A DNA stretch of 64,000 nucleotides from Jonesia denitrificans DSM 20603. Lineage in GTDB: Bacteria; Actinomycetota; Actinomycetes; Actinomycetales; Cellulomonadaceae. The stretch is taken from assembly GCF_000024065.1 (NCBI RefSeq), contig NC_013174.1, positions 2,418,001 through 2,482,000 of the forward strand. The letters are read 5' to 3'. Both the position numbers and the translations under genes were made by a program. Positions 35,864 through 44,960 of the stretch are shown here, piece by piece. The notes under the pieces are model-generated. The model was not told where the DNA came from. It saw only the letters and a program-made list of their open reading frames with translations, and made no database searches. Positions within the stretch are counted from its first letter, which is position 1. Each line of letters begins with the position of its first letter.

Positions 35864-37417
35864 GTGCGTATAGGTGTACCCCGCGAGGTGTCGCCCGACC
35901 AGAGACTCGTCGCCGCGACCCCACTCACCGTCCAACAACTCATCAAACTCGGCTACGACGTCGCCATCGAAACCGGTGCCGGCCTCGGAGCAAATATCCC
36001 CGACACCGCCTACAGCGACGTCGGAGCAGCCATCACCGGAAAAGACGAAGCCTGGGCGTCAGACATCGTCATCACCGTGGACCAACCCGACGCCACCCAC
36101 CGCGCCCTCCTCGCAGACGGCGCAACCCTCATCACCCGCATGCAACCCGATGACGAACCCGACGTCGTCACCGAACTGCAAGCACGCGGCGTGACCGCAC
36201 TGAACCTTCTCTCGGTCCCACGCATCTCCCGCGCCCAAGCACTCGACGTACTTTCCACCATGTCGAACGTGTCCGGATACCGCGGAATCATTGAGGCCGC
36301 CGAAGAATACCCCGGGATGTTCGCCGGACAAGTCACCGCAGCCGGGTCCACCAAACCCGCCCGCGTCTTTGTCATCGGCGCCGGCGTTGCCGGACTCGCC
36401 GCACTCGGCGCAGCCGGAAGCCTCGGAGCTGACGTCCACGCCTACGACGTCCGCGCTGACGCAGCCGAACAAATCGAATCCATGGGCGCAACCTTCGTGC
36501 GCATCGACACCGAAGCACAAGAATCAGCCGACGGTTACGCCAAAGAACTCACCGACGACCAAGCCGCCGCCACCGCACGCGTCTACGCCGAGCAAAGCGC
36601 ACTCGCTGACATCGTCGTCACCACCGCACTCATCCGCGGCAAAGCCCCCATCACCATCACCAAAGAGATGGTCGAAGCGATGCGCCCCGGATCTGTGATC
36701 GTCGACCTCGCAGCCCAAGGCGGCGGGAACTGCGAACTGACTGTCCCCGGTGAAAAAATCGTCACAGCCAACGGGGTGACAATCCTTGGGTACACCGACC
36801 TTCCCGGTCGCATGCCCAAGCACACCTCACAGCTGTACGGGACGAACATCGTCAACCTCATGAAGCTCCTCACCCCAGGGAAAGACGGAGCACTCGTCCT
36901 CGACCTTGACGACGTCATCCTGCGGGGCATCACCGTCACCCATGACGGTGAGATTTACTGGCCACCCCCACCCATCCAGGTCTCAGCGGCGCCAGCACCT
37001 GCACCTGCATCGGTTGACGCCACACCTGACACTGCCGTCACCGAGCAGCCAGCGGCACCAGGTCTATCCAAGAAAACAAAGAACCTCTTGGGTGCACTTG
37101 CTGGAGCGCTCATCCTCATCGGGATCATCACCGTGTCACCGGCCGCATTCACCGGGCACATGACGGTGTTTGTCCTCGCCGTGGTTGTCGGGTTCTATGT
37201 GATCCTTGGGGTCACCCACTCACTCCACACCCCACTGATGGCGCAAACCAACGCGATCTCCGGGATCATCCTCGTGGGATCCCTGCTGCAAATTGGCAGT
37301 GACAACATTGTCATCACGATCATCGCGATGATCGCTGCGGCCGTGGCCTCCATCAACATCTTTGGTGGATTCCACGTAGCGTCCCGCATGCTCGCCATGT
37401 TCCAAAAGGAGTCCTGA
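35864..37417 (+). CDS. pntA: NAD(P) transhydrogenase alpha subunit (fused PntA)
   Basis: 517 residues combining the NAD(H)-binding domain I with membrane domain IIa. Proton-driven hydride transfer from NADH to NADP+. Domain I begins [20 protein letters not shown]; the Rossmann motif is [20 protein letters not shown], and [20 protein letters not shown] follows. After a Pro/Ala linker (about 375-405) come four membrane helices. GTG 35864 is used because AGGGAG stands at 35851 and homology begins there. pntB follows after 2 bp. Confidence 0.95.
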   Translation: MRIGVPREVSPDQRLVAATPLTVQQLIKLGYDVAIETGAGLGANIPDTAYSDVGAAITGKDEAWASDIVITVDQPDATHRALLADGATLITRMQPDDEPDVVTELQARGVTALNLLSVPRISRAQALDVLSTMSNVSGYRGIIEAAEEYPGMFAGQVTAAGSTKPARVFVIGAGVAGLAALGAAGSLGADVHAYDVRADAAEQIESMGATFVRIDTEAQESADGYAKELTDDQAAATARVYAEQSALADIVVTTALIRGKAPITITKEMVEAMRPGSVIVDLAAQGGGNCELTVPGEKIVTANGVTILGYTDLPGRMPKHTSQLYGTNIVNLMKLLTPGKDGALVLDLDDVILRGITVTHDGEIYWPPPPIQVSAAPAPAPASVDATPDTAVTEQPAAPGLSKKTKNLLGALAGALILIGIITVSPAAFTGHMTVFVLAVVVGFYVILGVTHSLHTPLMAQTNAISGIILVGSLLQIGSDNIVITIIAMIAAAVASINIFGGFHVASRMLAMFQKES

Positions 37418-37419
37418 CC

Positions 37420-38808
37420 GTGGACACACTGACACAATTTGTTGCCGGGGCCTACGTTGTCGCCGGAGTATGCTTCATCGGGTCACTGGCAGGGCTAGCC
37501 CGCCAAGACACCGCACGGGCGGGAAACCTGGCCGGGAAAGTCGGGATGACACTCGCCCTTGTCGCAACCGTTGTCCTCGCGCTGATCGAATCGGAACGAC
37601 CAGCGGTCGTCACTGCGCTCCTCATTGCGCTTGCCTTGGGAACAGGGGCTGTCATTGGTCTCACCCGGGCACGTAAAGTTGAGATGACGCAGATGCCAGA
37701 AATGATTGCGATCCTGCACTCCTTTGTGGGTCTCGCAGCCGTTCTCGTCGGGTTCAACTCCTACCTCGCTGACACGACACATGACGCCGTCCACATGGTC
37801 GAAGTGTTCCTCGGTGTCTTCATCGGTGCCATCACCTTCACCGGATCAGTTGTCGCCTACCTCAAACTGTCCGCCAAAGTGAAGTCCGCACCCGTCATGC
37901 TGCCCGGACGCCACTTCATCAACCTCGCAGCCGTCCTTTCCTCACTGGGACTCATGGTGTGGTTCATGGTTGCCCCCAGCATCTGGCCGCTGCTCATCAT
38001 GACCGCAATCGCCCTGTTCGTTGGGTGGCACATGGTCGTCGCAATCGGCGGCGGAGACATGCCTGTTGTTGTGTCCATGCTCAACTCCTACTCAGGGTGG
38101 GCTGCAGCAGCCGCCGGGTTCATGCTCTCCAACGACCTGCTCATCATCACCGGTGCGCTCGTTGGGTCCTCCGGTGCGATCCTGTCCTACATCATGTGCA
38201 AAGCGATGAACCGGAAGTTCCTGTCCGTCATTGCCGGGGGATTTGGTGACACCGGTTCCGGTGCAAGTGCGGCAGTGGTGGAAGGAGAACACCAAGAAAT
38301 CCTCGCTGCTGATGCCGCGCAACTCCTCAAGGAAGCCAAAAGCGTCATCATCACCCCCGGTTACGGAATGGCGGTGGCACGCGCCCAGTACCCAGTCGCT
38401 GAACTGACCGCGAAACTGCGTGCACAAGGCATTGACGTCCGCTTCGGGGTCCACCCCGTAGCAGGACGCCTGCCCGGACACATGAACGTCCTGCTCGCAG
38501 AAGCGAAAGTACCCTACGACATCGTTGAAGAGCTCGAAGAAGTGAATGAACGGCTCGACACCACTGACGTTGTCCTTGTCATTGGAGCAAATGACACAGT
38601 CAACCCTGCCGCTCAAGATGACCCAGGCTCACCCATCGCAGGAATGCCCGTCATTGAGGTGTGGAACGCACAACACGTCATCGTGTTCAAACGGTCCATG
38701 GCAGTTGGGTACGCCGGGGTACAAAACCCGCTGTTCTTCAAGGAGAACACCTCCATGCTCTTTGGTGATGCCAAAGAACGCGTGGATGACATTGTCAAAG
38801 CACTGTAA
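37420..38808 (+). CDS. pntB: NAD(P) transhydrogenase beta subunit
   Basis: 462 residues: eight or nine membrane helices (domain IIb, residues 1-270) and the soluble NADP(H)-binding domain III (about 285-462). Typical segments are [60 protein letters not shown] and [23 protein letters not shown] start after AAAGGAG. It is closed by a strong terminator 14 bp after the stop. Confidence 0.95.
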   Translation: MDTLTQFVAGAYVVAGVCFIGSLAGLARQDTARAGNLAGKVGMTLALVATVVLALIESERPAVVTALLIALALGTGAVIGLTRARKVEMTQMPEMIAILHSFVGLAAVLVGFNSYLADTTHDAVHMVEVFLGVFIGAITFTGSVVAYLKLSAKVKSAPVMLPGRHFINLAAVLSSLGLMVWFMVAPSIWPLLIMTAIALFVGWHMVVAIGGGDMPVVVSMLNSYSGWAAAAAGFMLSNDLLIITGALVGSSGAILSYIMCKAMNRKFLSVIAGGFGDTGSGASAAVVEGEHQEILAADAAQLLKEAKSVIITPGYGMAVARAQYPVAELTAKLRAQGIDVRFGVHPVAGRLPGHMNVLLAEAKVPYDIVEELEEVNERLDTTDVVLVIGANDTVNPAAQDDPGSPIAGMPVIEVWNAQHVIVFKRSMAVGYAGVQNPLFFKENTSMLFGDAKERVDDIVKAL

Positions 38809-38821
38809 CAACCTCTGAGTG

Positions 38822-38867
38822 AGCGTGTGGGTCCCCCCGTGACGGGCAGGGACCCACACGCTTTTTC
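38822..38867 (+). terminator. intrinsic terminator after pntB
   Basis: 14-bp stem (38822-38835 with 38849-38862) with a 13-base loop and a tail of TTTTT: a standard Rho-independent terminator. Confidence 0.9.
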
Positions 38868-39005
38868 ACACCCTGAAACGGCTAATCACAGATCAACCCA
38901 CCTGACAATGTGCAGGTCAGTACGGATACTTCACCCCGTCCACCCGGTGAGACCTTAAACGTTTCAGATCTTCTGGTTACACGCCCAGAGGCATAGCCTA
39001 ACTCC

Positions 39006-39788
39006 ATGCGAACTTCACGACACACGACAGTCACCCGCACAATGACCGCCATCGTTGCGGTGACGCTGATTGCCGCAACCGCTGCCTGTTCCTCCGACTC
39101 CGCCCCCTCAGAAAACACACAAGGAGGGGACTCCGCCCAGTCAGACACAACTGGAACCGAGGACGCAGTCAAAGGCGCCCAAGCCGACGCCGAAGCAACA
39201 GCCACAGACATCGCCGGCAGTGAACAAAAGCTCGCCATCAGTGGGTCCGCCGCGCACATCACTATCTCCCCGCTTGAAGACGCTGGCGACACCGCCCTCA
39301 AAGTCACCTCCGACAACGACAAAGCCGCCGTACCCGCCGTCGAGGAGACAGACAGCGGCTACTCTGTGAGCTTCGACCTCCTTGAACAGGCCGCCACCTC
39401 AGCTGTCACCGTGTACATCCACCCAGACGCACAATGGACCATCACCGTCGATGCCCCCGGCGACTCCCTCACCGCAGACTTCTCCGCCCTCCAGGTCAAC
39501 GAACTCACCCTCAACGAGGGGTACGCTACCGCCGCAGTGACCACCCCCACCGACTCAGACATCACCATCAACCAAGACGGATCAGTCGGCGACTTCACCG
39601 TCACCACCCCGGCAAACGCATTCGTTGACCTCAGCATCAGCGCCGGATTCGGTGCCGCCGACATCAACGGTGAAACCATCGAAGGATCCGACACCTACAG
39701 CACCACAACAGGTGAAAAAGACGGTACCCCGAAAGTCATCGTGACCAACACTGCAGGCCTTGGGGAGTTCACGCTCGCATCCAACTAA
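39006..39788 (+). CDS. secreted lipoprotein with beta-repeat (DUF4097-like) domain
   Basis: 260 residues. Signal peptide with lipobox (ATAACSSD, Cys ~28), then a low-complexity Ser/Thr/Gln/Asp linker to about residue 75. The mature domain consists of short strands rich in Thr, Asp and Val (VTVYIHPDAQWTITVDAPGD, then TLNEGYATAAVTTPTDSDIT), arranged like the pseudo-beta-helix of DUF4097 proteins. No enzymatic motif. Function unknown; surface exposure via a lipid anchor is the only firm inference. Monocistronic between two terminators. Confidence 0.75.
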   Translation: MRTSRHTTVTRTMTAIVAVTLIAATAACSSDSAPSENTQGGDSAQSDTTGTEDAVKGAQADAEATATDIAGSEQKLAISGSAAHITISPLEDAGDTALKVTSDNDKAAVPAVEETDSGYSVSFDLLEQAATSAVTVYIHPDAQWTITVDAPGDSLTADFSALQVNELTLNEGYATAAVTTPTDSDITINQDGSVGDFTVTTPANAFVDLSISAGFGAADINGETIEGSDTYSTTTGEKDGTPKVIVTNTAGLGEFTLASN

Positions 39789-39795
39789 CACCTCA

Positions 39796-39834
39796 CGATG
39801 CGCGACCCGGCCACACAACCTGGGTCGCGCATCG
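39796..39834 (+). terminator. hairpin after the lipoprotein gene
   Basis: 13-bp perfect stem (39796-39808 with 39822-39834), 13-base loop, starting 7 bp after the stop codon. It lacks a T run, so termination efficiency is uncertain. Confidence 0.55.
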
Positions 39835-39910
39835 GCAAGCCCACAAACCACCTTGCCACAGGCAGGTGCGAGGGGACGTCGAGCCAGAGCAGGGGGCTGG
39901 CTCGGCACAC

Positions 39911-39935
39911 GCATGCGCGCCAGGTTTGCGCATGC
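39911..39935. other. inverted repeat GCATGCGC/GCGCATGC
   Basis: 8-bp perfect dyad with a 9-base spacer, next to the galE terminator. It may extend that terminator's structure or be a binding site. Confidence 0.35.
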
Positions 39936-39937
39936 GA

Positions 39938-39977
39938 AAGGCCCGGTGCCACCTACCAGGAGGTGGCACCGGGCCTT
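39938..39977 (-). terminator. bidirectional terminator between lipoprotein gene and galE
   Basis: 17-bp perfect stem (39938-39954 with 39961-39977) closing on a 6-base loop, 17 bp past the galE stop on the minus strand, with TTT following in that direction. Confidence 0.85.
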
Positions 39978-39993
39978 CACAGTACGTGTGTGG

Positions 39994-40980
39994 TTACGGC
40001 ACGTCGATGCGGCGCGGACCAGCCTGCCACGCCGACCACGCGGACGCGAGAATGTCGTCGAGGTTATGGCTAGCCGTCCACTTCAGCGCCGAATTGATGC
40101 GCTCAGGGGACCCAACAAGGTGTGGTGGGTCACCGGCGCGACGCTCAAAGATCTCCGGAGTGATGTTCAGGCCAGACACTCGCGCGAGCCCGTCAATGAC
40201 CTCACGCACTGATGAGCCGGTTCCGGTACCCACGTTGAACACGTCAAAATCGCGTTGGTCCTTGGTGAGGTAAGCCAGCGTGTCGATGTGCGCCTGAGCC
40301 AGGTCAAGAACGTGAATGTAATCACGGACACAGGTGCCATCTGGGGTGTCGTAGTCATCACCGAAAATCAGCGGGTTTTGCCCCTTCGCGATCCGGTCCA
40401 ACACCATGGGGACCAGGTTCAACACAGCCGGGTCACCGAGGTCATCCCACCCCGCACCCGCCACATTGAAGTAGCGCAACGCAGCGAACCGCATCCCCCA
40501 CGCGGTTGACGCCGCACGCCCTAACCACTCACCCACCAGTTTAGTTTCACCATAGGGGTTGATTGGTCGAGGGTCGACTGTCTCAGAGACCACGGGGACA
40601 TCAGGCATACCGTATGTTGCCGCTGATGAGGAGAACACGAGGTCACGCACCTGCGCACGTTCCATCGCAGCAATCACATTCGACATACCACCCACATTCT
40701 GGTGGTAGTAAAACGCGGGACGAGCAACCGACTCCCCCACCTGCTTCTGCGCCGCGAAATGGATGACAGCAGTCACAGCGTGCTCACGCATGGCGTCAGC
40801 CATGAGGTCCACGGCAGCATCGGTGGCAATGTCCACCTCAATGATGGGGGCATCCCCCACCCGGTCGCGGCGTCCCGTGCTCAGGTTGTCCACAACAACA
40901 ACCTGGTCACCCTGCTGCTGCAGCAGCCGGACAACGTGCGCGCCAATGTACCCTGCTCCACCTGTCACAAGAATCGTCAT
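39994..40980 (-). CDS. galE: UDP-glucose 4-epimerase
   Basis: Interconverts UDP-glucose and UDP-galactose with bound NAD+, supplying precursors for cell-wall polymers or galactose use. 328 residues of the extended SDR family: NAD motif VTGGAGYIGAH (Gly7-x2-Gly10-x2-Gly13), VDNLSTG, AVIHFAAQKQVGES, catalytic Ser in FSSSAATYG, the YGETK dyad and the sugar-binding segment NPYGETKLVGEW. Monocistronic, convergent with the lipoprotein gene across a shared terminator. Confidence 0.95.
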   Translation of the reverse strand: MTILVTGGAGYIGAHVVRLLQQQGDQVVVVDNLSTGRRDRVGDAPIIEVDIATDAAVDLMADAMREHAVTAVIHFAAQKQVGESVARPAFYYHQNVGGMSNVIAAMERAQVRDLVFSSSAATYGMPDVPVVSETVDPRPINPYGETKLVGEWLGRAASTAWGMRFAALRYFNVAGAGWDDLGDPAVLNLVPMVLDRIAKGQNPLIFGDDYDTPDGTCVRDYIHVLDLAQAHIDTLAYLTKDQRDFDVFNVGTGTGSSVREVIDGLARVSGLNITPEIFERRAGDPPHLVGSPERINSALKWTASHNLDDILASAWSAWQAGPRRIDVP

Positions 40981-41062
40981 GCTCCCAGCCTACCCGCGCC
41001 GCCTGACAACTGATGCGGCCCAGAGTCCCGGAAGGCGTGTACTGAGGCAGATGGCAGGTGTT

Positions 41063-41416
41063 TTATCCCCACCCCAGTTCGTGCAGACGCGCATCATCAA
41101 TACCGAAGAAATGCCCCACCTCATGAAGCACTGTGATGCGCACCTCAGATATGACCTGCGCCTCATCCTCACACATCGCTAATAGGGGATTTCGGAAAAT
41201 TGTGATCGCATCCGGAAGGGTCCCCATCCCCCAATCTGCACCACGCTCCGTGAGCGGAATCCCCTCATACACACCCAACAAATCCGGTGTTTGCGCAGGT
41301 GGATCAGCCTCGACAAGGACAACAACATTGTCCATCAGCACCTGAATCTCCGCCGGAATCAGATCAAGCGCACGCGAGACCGCATCGTCAAACTCCTCCA
41401 CGCTCATCTCCACCAT
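41063..41416 (-). CDS. minimal zincin-type metallopeptidase family protein
   Basis: 117 residues from ATG 41416 (ATG 41407, preceded by GTGGAG, is also possible). The C-terminus is HEVGHFFGIDDARLHELGWG: HExxH zinc motif at residues 98-102 with the downstream Glu as third ligand. The N-terminal part (VEEFDDAVSRALDLIPAEIQ) is typical of this small actinobacterial family (formerly DUF1025). Proteolytic activity has not, to my knowledge, been shown for the family. Encoded between galE and the tRNA cluster. Confidence 0.85.
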   Translation of the reverse strand: MVEMSVEEFDDAVSRALDLIPAEIQVLMDNVVVLVEADPPAQTPDLLGVYEGIPLTERGADWGMGTLPDAITIFRNPLLAMCEDEAQVISEVRITVLHEVGHFFGIDDARLHELGWG

Positions 41417-41518
41417 GCCCCCATCGTGGCACATTCTGTTTTGCCAAAACCCCACCCGACACCATATGCTTTTTCAGCAACGTTCGTTCGCCCCACACAG
41501 GGCAAACAAACAGCGCAG

Positions 41519-41591
41519 GCCCCCATCGTCTAGTGGCCTAGGACGCCGCCCTTTCACGGCGGTAGCACGGGTTCGAATCCCGTTGGGGGTA
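41519..41591 (+). tRNA. tRNA-Glu (anticodon TTC)
   Basis: Acceptor GCCCCCA pairs with TGGGGGT, anticodon stem CCGCC/GGCGG encloses CTTTCAC, T-arm CGGGTTCGAATCCCG. CCA is not encoded. Confidence 0.95.
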
Positions 41592-41632
41592 CGGTTTGCG
41601 AAGAGGCAACTCTTCACCACGCACCACAGAAT

Positions 41633-41706
41633 GGCCCTGTAGCGCAGTTGGTTAGCGCGCCGCCCTGTCACGGCGGAGGTCGCGGGTTCAAGTCCCGTCA
41701 GGGTCG
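41633..41706 (+). tRNA. tRNA-Asp (anticodon GTC), copy 1
   Basis: Acceptor GGCCCTG/CAGGGTC, anticodon loop CTGTCAC, T-arm CGGGTTCAAGTCCCG, discriminator G. CCA not encoded. Identical over 74 bp to the second copy. Confidence 0.95.
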
Positions 41707-41750
41707 CACTCGGAAGGTCACACCAACCGGGACACATAATTTCACAGCAA

Positions 41751-41824
41751 GGCCCTGTAGCGCAGTTGGTTAGCGCGCCGCCCTGTCACGGCGGAGGTCG
41801 CGGGTTCAAGTCCCGTCAGGGTCG
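41751..41824 (+). tRNA. tRNA-Asp (anticodon GTC), copy 2
   Basis: Same sequence as copy 1, 118 bp downstream; the 44-bp spacer between the two genes is unrelated to the one preceding copy 1. Confidence 0.95.
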
Positions 41825-41845
41825 CAGTTGCCTCGGCAACGCGAT

Positions 41846-41921
41846 GGCTCTGTAGCTCAGTTGGTAGAGCGTTCGACTGAAAATCGAAAGGTCACCGGAT
41901 CGATGCCGGTCGGAGCCACCA
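41846..41921 (+). tRNA. tRNA-Phe (anticodon GAA)
   Basis: Acceptor GGCTCTG/CGGAGCC, D-arm TAGCTCAGTTGGTAGAGC, anticodon loop CTGAAAA, T-arm CCGGATCGATGCCGG, with CCA encoded at 41919-41921. Confidence 0.95.
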
Positions 41922-41925
41922 CCCC

Positions 41926-41960
41926 GGGAGCCGCTAGAAATAGCGGCTCCCATTCTTTTT
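41926..41960 (+). terminator. terminator of the tRNA cluster
   Basis: 10-bp perfect stem (41926-41935 with 41942-41951), loop AGAAAT, tail ATTCTTTTTG. Confidence 0.9.
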
Positions 41961-42076
41961 GCCCTGAGGTCGTCACGACCCAAAAGAAGGCCATTACCTC
42001 CATTACTACCCACATTCAAAGTCAATTGCGCACCCACGCTACATAGGCGTAATCCCCGCGATAGATTTCACAAATC

Positions 42077-42109
42077 AGGCCCCACCTCGGTTGAGGTGGG
42101 GCCTTTTTC
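42077..42109 (+). terminator. second terminator, at the chromosome/prophage border
   Basis: 12-bp perfect stem (42077-42088 with 42093-42104), loop GGTT, then TTTT. It also lies just after the stop of the minus-strand ImmA-like gene and can end both transcripts. The 125 bp between the two terminators hold no gene. Confidence 0.85.
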
Positions 42110-42114
42110 CGTTT

Positions 42115-42480
42115 TCAGGCTTTCGCAGACGCTCGCCATATGTCAAGAATCGACTCGGGCAAGCTAAGCGCCGCAGCGACCGCCCCAGGACTCTCATAAA
42201 GCATCTCTGCCTCCATGAGCTCTACAGGGTCCACAAGTAACTCCGCCGCAAACCTGTTCGCCTGCCGCTCGTCCCGCTCCCGGCTGTGAGGATTAACCCG
42301 CCAGTCATGCCCATGATGGATATGTCCAAGCTCATGCGCCAACGCCACCCGTTGCGTCATGATCGAGCGATGCTGATTGATCAGGATCCTGTCGTCCAGC
42401 AGTAGGCCGGTGTAGCGGGACATTGACACCCACTCCACCTTGTAGCCCGCAGCTTGGGCCATCTCGATCAGGGCATCCAT
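42115..42480 (-). CDS. ImmA/IrrE-family metallopeptidase of the prophage
   Basis: 121 residues with zinc motif HELGH (His49, Glu50, His53) and ERQANRFAAELLVDP downstream, the family arrangement. Such proteins cleave or inactivate the adjacent repressor to induce the element, as ImmA does to ImmR in ICEBs1. ATG 42480 is chosen because GGAGG lies just upstream. It is 10 bp downstream of the repressor gene on the same strand. Confidence 0.85.
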   Translation of the reverse strand: MDALIEMAQAAGYKVEWVSMSRYTGLLLDDRILINQHRSIMTQRVALAHELGHIHHGHDWRVNPHSRERDERQANRFAAELLVDPVELMEAEMLYESPGAVAAALSLPESILDIWRASAKA

Positions 42481-42490
42481 GCATCCTCCA

Positions 42491-42916
42491 TCAGGGTTGG
42501 GTTTCTTGAGCTTCGGACTCTTTATCATGGTCAGCCTCGCTTGCTGCCAGGACGAAGTCTTTTATATCCGCTCCCACTGACAGCGCCAGGTAGTGCATCG
42601 TAGAGTCCATGGCTTTCTGCCGTCGTTGCGCGGGGATTCGTTCCACGAGAGTGCCGACCATGACAAGCCACTTTTCAGTTGCCGCGTCAAACTCTGGGGC
42701 GTCTGAGACGCCTAGAGCCTCGAAAATCTTCTCAAGAGACTTGCTGTTCGGCCTTGTTGCGCCACGCTCGATGTTTGAGATGGTTTGCCGACTGATCCCG
42801 GTCGCATCTGACAGTTCTTGCTGGCTGATTCCTAGGCGCTCACGAATGTCCGCGATGGTCGCAGCCGCCTCGACACGCTCCGCCTGAGTCATGTCGGCGA
42901 TCTTTTTTCTTGACAT
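42491..42916 (-). CDS. prophage XRE-type repressor
   Basis: 141 residues. The HTH is at about residues 28-55 (LGISQQELSDATGISRQTIS, then NIERGATRP) and is followed by a C-terminal helical domain without a LexA-like protease fold, consistent with control by the neighbouring ImmA-like peptidase. Starts at ATG 42916. It is divergent from the Cro-like gene, with 131 bp of intervening DNA that carries repeated TTTGACAT elements. Confidence 0.85.
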   Translation of the reverse strand: MSRKKIADMTQAERVEAAATIADIRERLGISQQELSDATGISRQTISNIERGATRPNSKSLEKIFEALGVSDAPEFDAATEKWLVMVGTLVERIPAQRRQKAMDSTMHYLALSVGADIKDFVLAASEADHDKESEAQETQP

Positions 42917-43047
42917 TGTGAACCCCTGGTTACTAGTAGTGAATACGCCAAAATAGTACCTCACAATTTGACATTCCGTCAATTGTAGCGGGTGAAAGAT
43001 GACATTAATGCTTGCGTCCATGTCAAAAGTTAGGCAGGATATTTGAC
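42917..43047. promoter_or_regulatory. prophage immunity control region
   Basis: AT-richer 131 bp between repressor and Cro-like genes. It contains the palindrome TTGACATTCCGTCAA (42968-42982) and three copies of the octamer TTTGACAT or its complement (42967-42974, 43020-43027, and 43042-43049, which runs into the Cro-like start codon). The last two form a 10-bp inverted repeat, CCATGTCAAA (43018-43027) with TTTGACATGG (43042-43051). These are good candidates for repressor/Cro operators. Confidence 0.65.
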
Positions 43048-43254
43048 ATGGCACAGCAAACAAACAACACCGGCACATCACTGAGGAGCCTACGTCGCCT
43101 CGCCGGACTCACACTCGAAGACGTAGCCGCCCAAGCAGACACATCAGTCTCCTACCTTTCCAAAGTAGAAACCGGCAGGTACGAACCCACAAGGGTTTAC
43201 GTCGCCAAAGTCACCGCGATCATCGCAGACGCCCTCGCCAAGACTGCCGCCTAA
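43048..43254 (+). CDS. Cro-like XRE regulator
   Basis: 68 residues, almost entirely one XRE HTH domain (LRSLRRLAGLTLEDVAAQAD, then TSVSYLSKVETGRYEPT). First gene of the rightward early operon. ATG 43048 overlaps a predicted operator half-site, so its binding would block its own translation start region. The ribosome site is weak (AGGAT about 9 bases upstream). Confidence 0.8.
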   Translation: MAQQTNNTGTSLRSLRRLAGLTLEDVAAQADTSVSYLSKVETGRYEPTRVYVAKVTAIIADALAKTAA

Positions 43255-43338
43255 CACACTCCCCCTCCCCCTTGTTTCACCAAGACCGTCGTACGGCGGC
43301 ACCCACACCAAGTGGGCCTAGAACAGAAGGACACTTCC

Positions 43339-43605
43339 ATGTCTGAAACGAGTTTTGTCATGCTTCGTCGCATCATCCGTGCTGAGTCCCTGCAAATGGG
43401 CATCAAAATGTCCAGCCGGGCAGCTGACCGTATCGCAGGGCAGCTTCTCGAGGCGGAAGCTTTCAAAGCCTGGTGCGCGGACATCGACGCACAGGACGTA
43501 GAGCTATTCGGGTCGATCAGTGAACCGCACTCGGACCCCACCGCACGCACAGCAATCCAGCGCATCCTCCGCAAGCAATTCCAATTAGAAAGGCAAGCAG
43601 CATGA
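43339..43605 (+). CDS. small prophage protein, unknown
   Basis: 88 residues with AGAAGGA ribosome site. Helical; MLRRIIRAESLQMGIKMSSR, then AADRIAGQLLEAEAFKAW. Ends at 43605 overlapping the next ATG (ATGA). No recognised domain. Confidence 0.7.
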   Translation: MSETSFVMLRRIIRAESLQMGIKMSSRAADRIAGQLLEAEAFKAWCADIDAQDVELFGSISEPHSDPTARTAIQRILRKQFQLERQAA

Positions 43606-43778
43606 ACACCGACAAGTACACTCCGCGTCACGCGAAACCCGGCTGGAATGTGGAGCACACCATCTACCAACGCGCATTCCACGAAGGAATCGCCGCCCGA
43701 CGCAAAAAACTTGGTATCACACCACGACACGCAAGGGACGAAGGCCCCGTGAATCCTGATGTAGTTACTGCCGCTTGA
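43602..43778 (+). CDS. small prophage protein, unknown
   Basis: 58 residues, basic (GIAARRKKLGITPRHARDEG). Its ATG overlaps the previous stop. Family not recognised. Confidence 0.6.
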   Translation: MNTDKYTPRHAKPGWNVEHTIYQRAFHEGIAARRKKLGITPRHARDEGPVNPDVVTAA

Positions 43779-43834
43779 GCGGAGATGATTTTTTTCGCTG
43801 TATCCCGCTAGAGATAGCACCCCGATAAACCAAA

Positions 43835-43858
43835 GCCCACCAGCGACCACTGGTGGGC
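43835..43858 (+). terminator. hairpin before the antirepressor gene
   Basis: 9-bp perfect stem (43835-43843 with 43850-43858) and 6-base loop, 27 bp before the antirepressor start; tail only TT. Possible attenuator in the early operon. Confidence 0.45.
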
Positions 43859-43884
43859 TTCGACATTCCCGAAAGGAAACCGTA

Positions 43885-44655
43885 ATGAATCTGTCCATTG
43901 TACCAACGATTGAGCGCTCAGACGATGGTGCTCTTGTCGTTTCATCCGAGCAAATCGCCGAGGGGTCAGGCGTCCAACACAAGAACGTGCTGGAGCTCGC
44001 AGCGACCCACATGGCGAGTCTTCAACGATTTGGGACGGTCGCGTTTGAAACGCGACCGTTGCCAGGCGGCGGAAACCCAGTCCGAATCGCTCTGCTGAAT
44101 GAGCAGCAAGCAACCCTACTCATGACCTTTATGCGGAACACCGAGCAAGTCGTCGCTTTCAAAGTCGCTTTGGTGGATGCCTTCTACCAGATGGCTAAAA
44201 CCCTGAGGCCGACTGTCCCGCAAACCTACGCCGAAGCCCTACGCGCCGCAGCCGACGCAGCCGACGCAGCCGACGCACTATCCCAGAAAGAGCAAGTCAT
44301 CGCACTACTGGAGCCGAAAGCAGCGTCGTGGGATTCGGTCGTGTCATCTGCCGGGTCGTGGTCCTTCAATGATGCCGCGAAAGTGCTGCATGAGTCGGGG
44401 CAGATCGACATTGGCGAGAAGCGCCTAGTCCGCGCACTCGTGGACTGGGGGTACCTGTACCGAGACCACAAAAAGCGCCCTCACGTGTACCAGCGCTTTG
44501 TAGAGCAGGGACTTTTCGTCGCTAAAGCCCGCACCTACAAAGATCTAAAAACCGGCATCGAAATGGCGTCATCAGCCCCACAAGTACGCATCACCGGTAA
44601 AGGCCTAGACATGATCCGCACCCGCATCACCGCAAACAAGGAGGTCACAGCATGA
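43885..44655 (+). CDS. phage antirepressor, Rha N-terminus and KilAC C-terminus
   Basis: 256 residues. The N-terminal Rha-type domain (about 5-105: GALVVSSEQIAEGSGVQHKN, then ALLNEQQATLLMTFMRNTEQ) is joined by an Ala/Asp-rich linker, encoded by three tandem GCCGACGCA units, to a KilAC DNA-binding domain (about 135-240: SWSFNDAAKVLHE, KRLVRALVDWGYLYRD). Such proteins counter repression or act as late switches. A ribosome site (GAAAGGAAA) precedes ATG 43885. It overlaps the excisionase-like gene (ATGA). Confidence 0.85.
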   Translation: MNLSIVPTIERSDDGALVVSSEQIAEGSGVQHKNVLELAATHMASLQRFGTVAFETRPLPGGGNPVRIALLNEQQATLLMTFMRNTEQVVAFKVALVDAFYQMAKTLRPTVPQTYAEALRAAADAADAADALSQKEQVIALLEPKAASWDSVVSSAGSWSFNDAAKVLHESGQIDIGEKRLVRALVDWGYLYRDHKKRPHVYQRFVEQGLFVAKARTYKDLKTGIEMASSAPQVRITGKGLDMIRTRITANKEVTA

Positions 44656-44855
44656 GTACGCCTCTGATGATGAGCGTCGCTGAATTCGCTCAGCTGCACC
44701 GGATCAGTGAAACGACGGTGCGGGATTGTATCCGTGGCGAGTCGGCGACGTATCCGCCTTTGCAGTGTAAGCGGGTGGGGTCGTCGCGGAAGTCACGGAT
44801 TTATATCACTGCTGAGCAGGCTGCTGAGTGGCGTGCAGCTTTGCCGGATGCGTGA
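44652..44855 (+). CDS. excisionase-like winged-helix protein
   Basis: 67 residues of the MerR/excisionase HTH type: MMSVAEFAQLHRISETTVRD, then IYITAEQAAEWRAALP. Could be Xis for the prophage or a general early regulator. ATG overlaps the antirepressor stop. No integrase gene accompanies it within the window. Confidence 0.7.
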   Translation: MSTPLMMSVAEFAQLHRISETTVRDCIRGESATYPPLQCKRVGSSRKSRIYITAEQAAEWRAALPDA

Positions 44856-44864
44856 GGGGGCCTG

Positions 44865-44960
44865 ATGGTTGACCGTTATGAGTCCTGGTTGGCGAACGAG
44901 GTTGATCGCCGCTGGGAGAGAACACAATCCGAAAACGAAATCGAGAACGAGGAATCATGA
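44865..44960 (+). CDS. 31-residue reading frame
   Basis: ATG 44865 after GAGGGGG, ending ATGA with the next gene's start at 44957. Very acidic C-terminus (ENEIENEES). The good ribosome site and coupling suggest translation, perhaps to feed ribosomes to the surface-protein gene. Confidence 0.5.
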   Translation: MVDRYESWLANEVDRRWERTQSENEIENEES

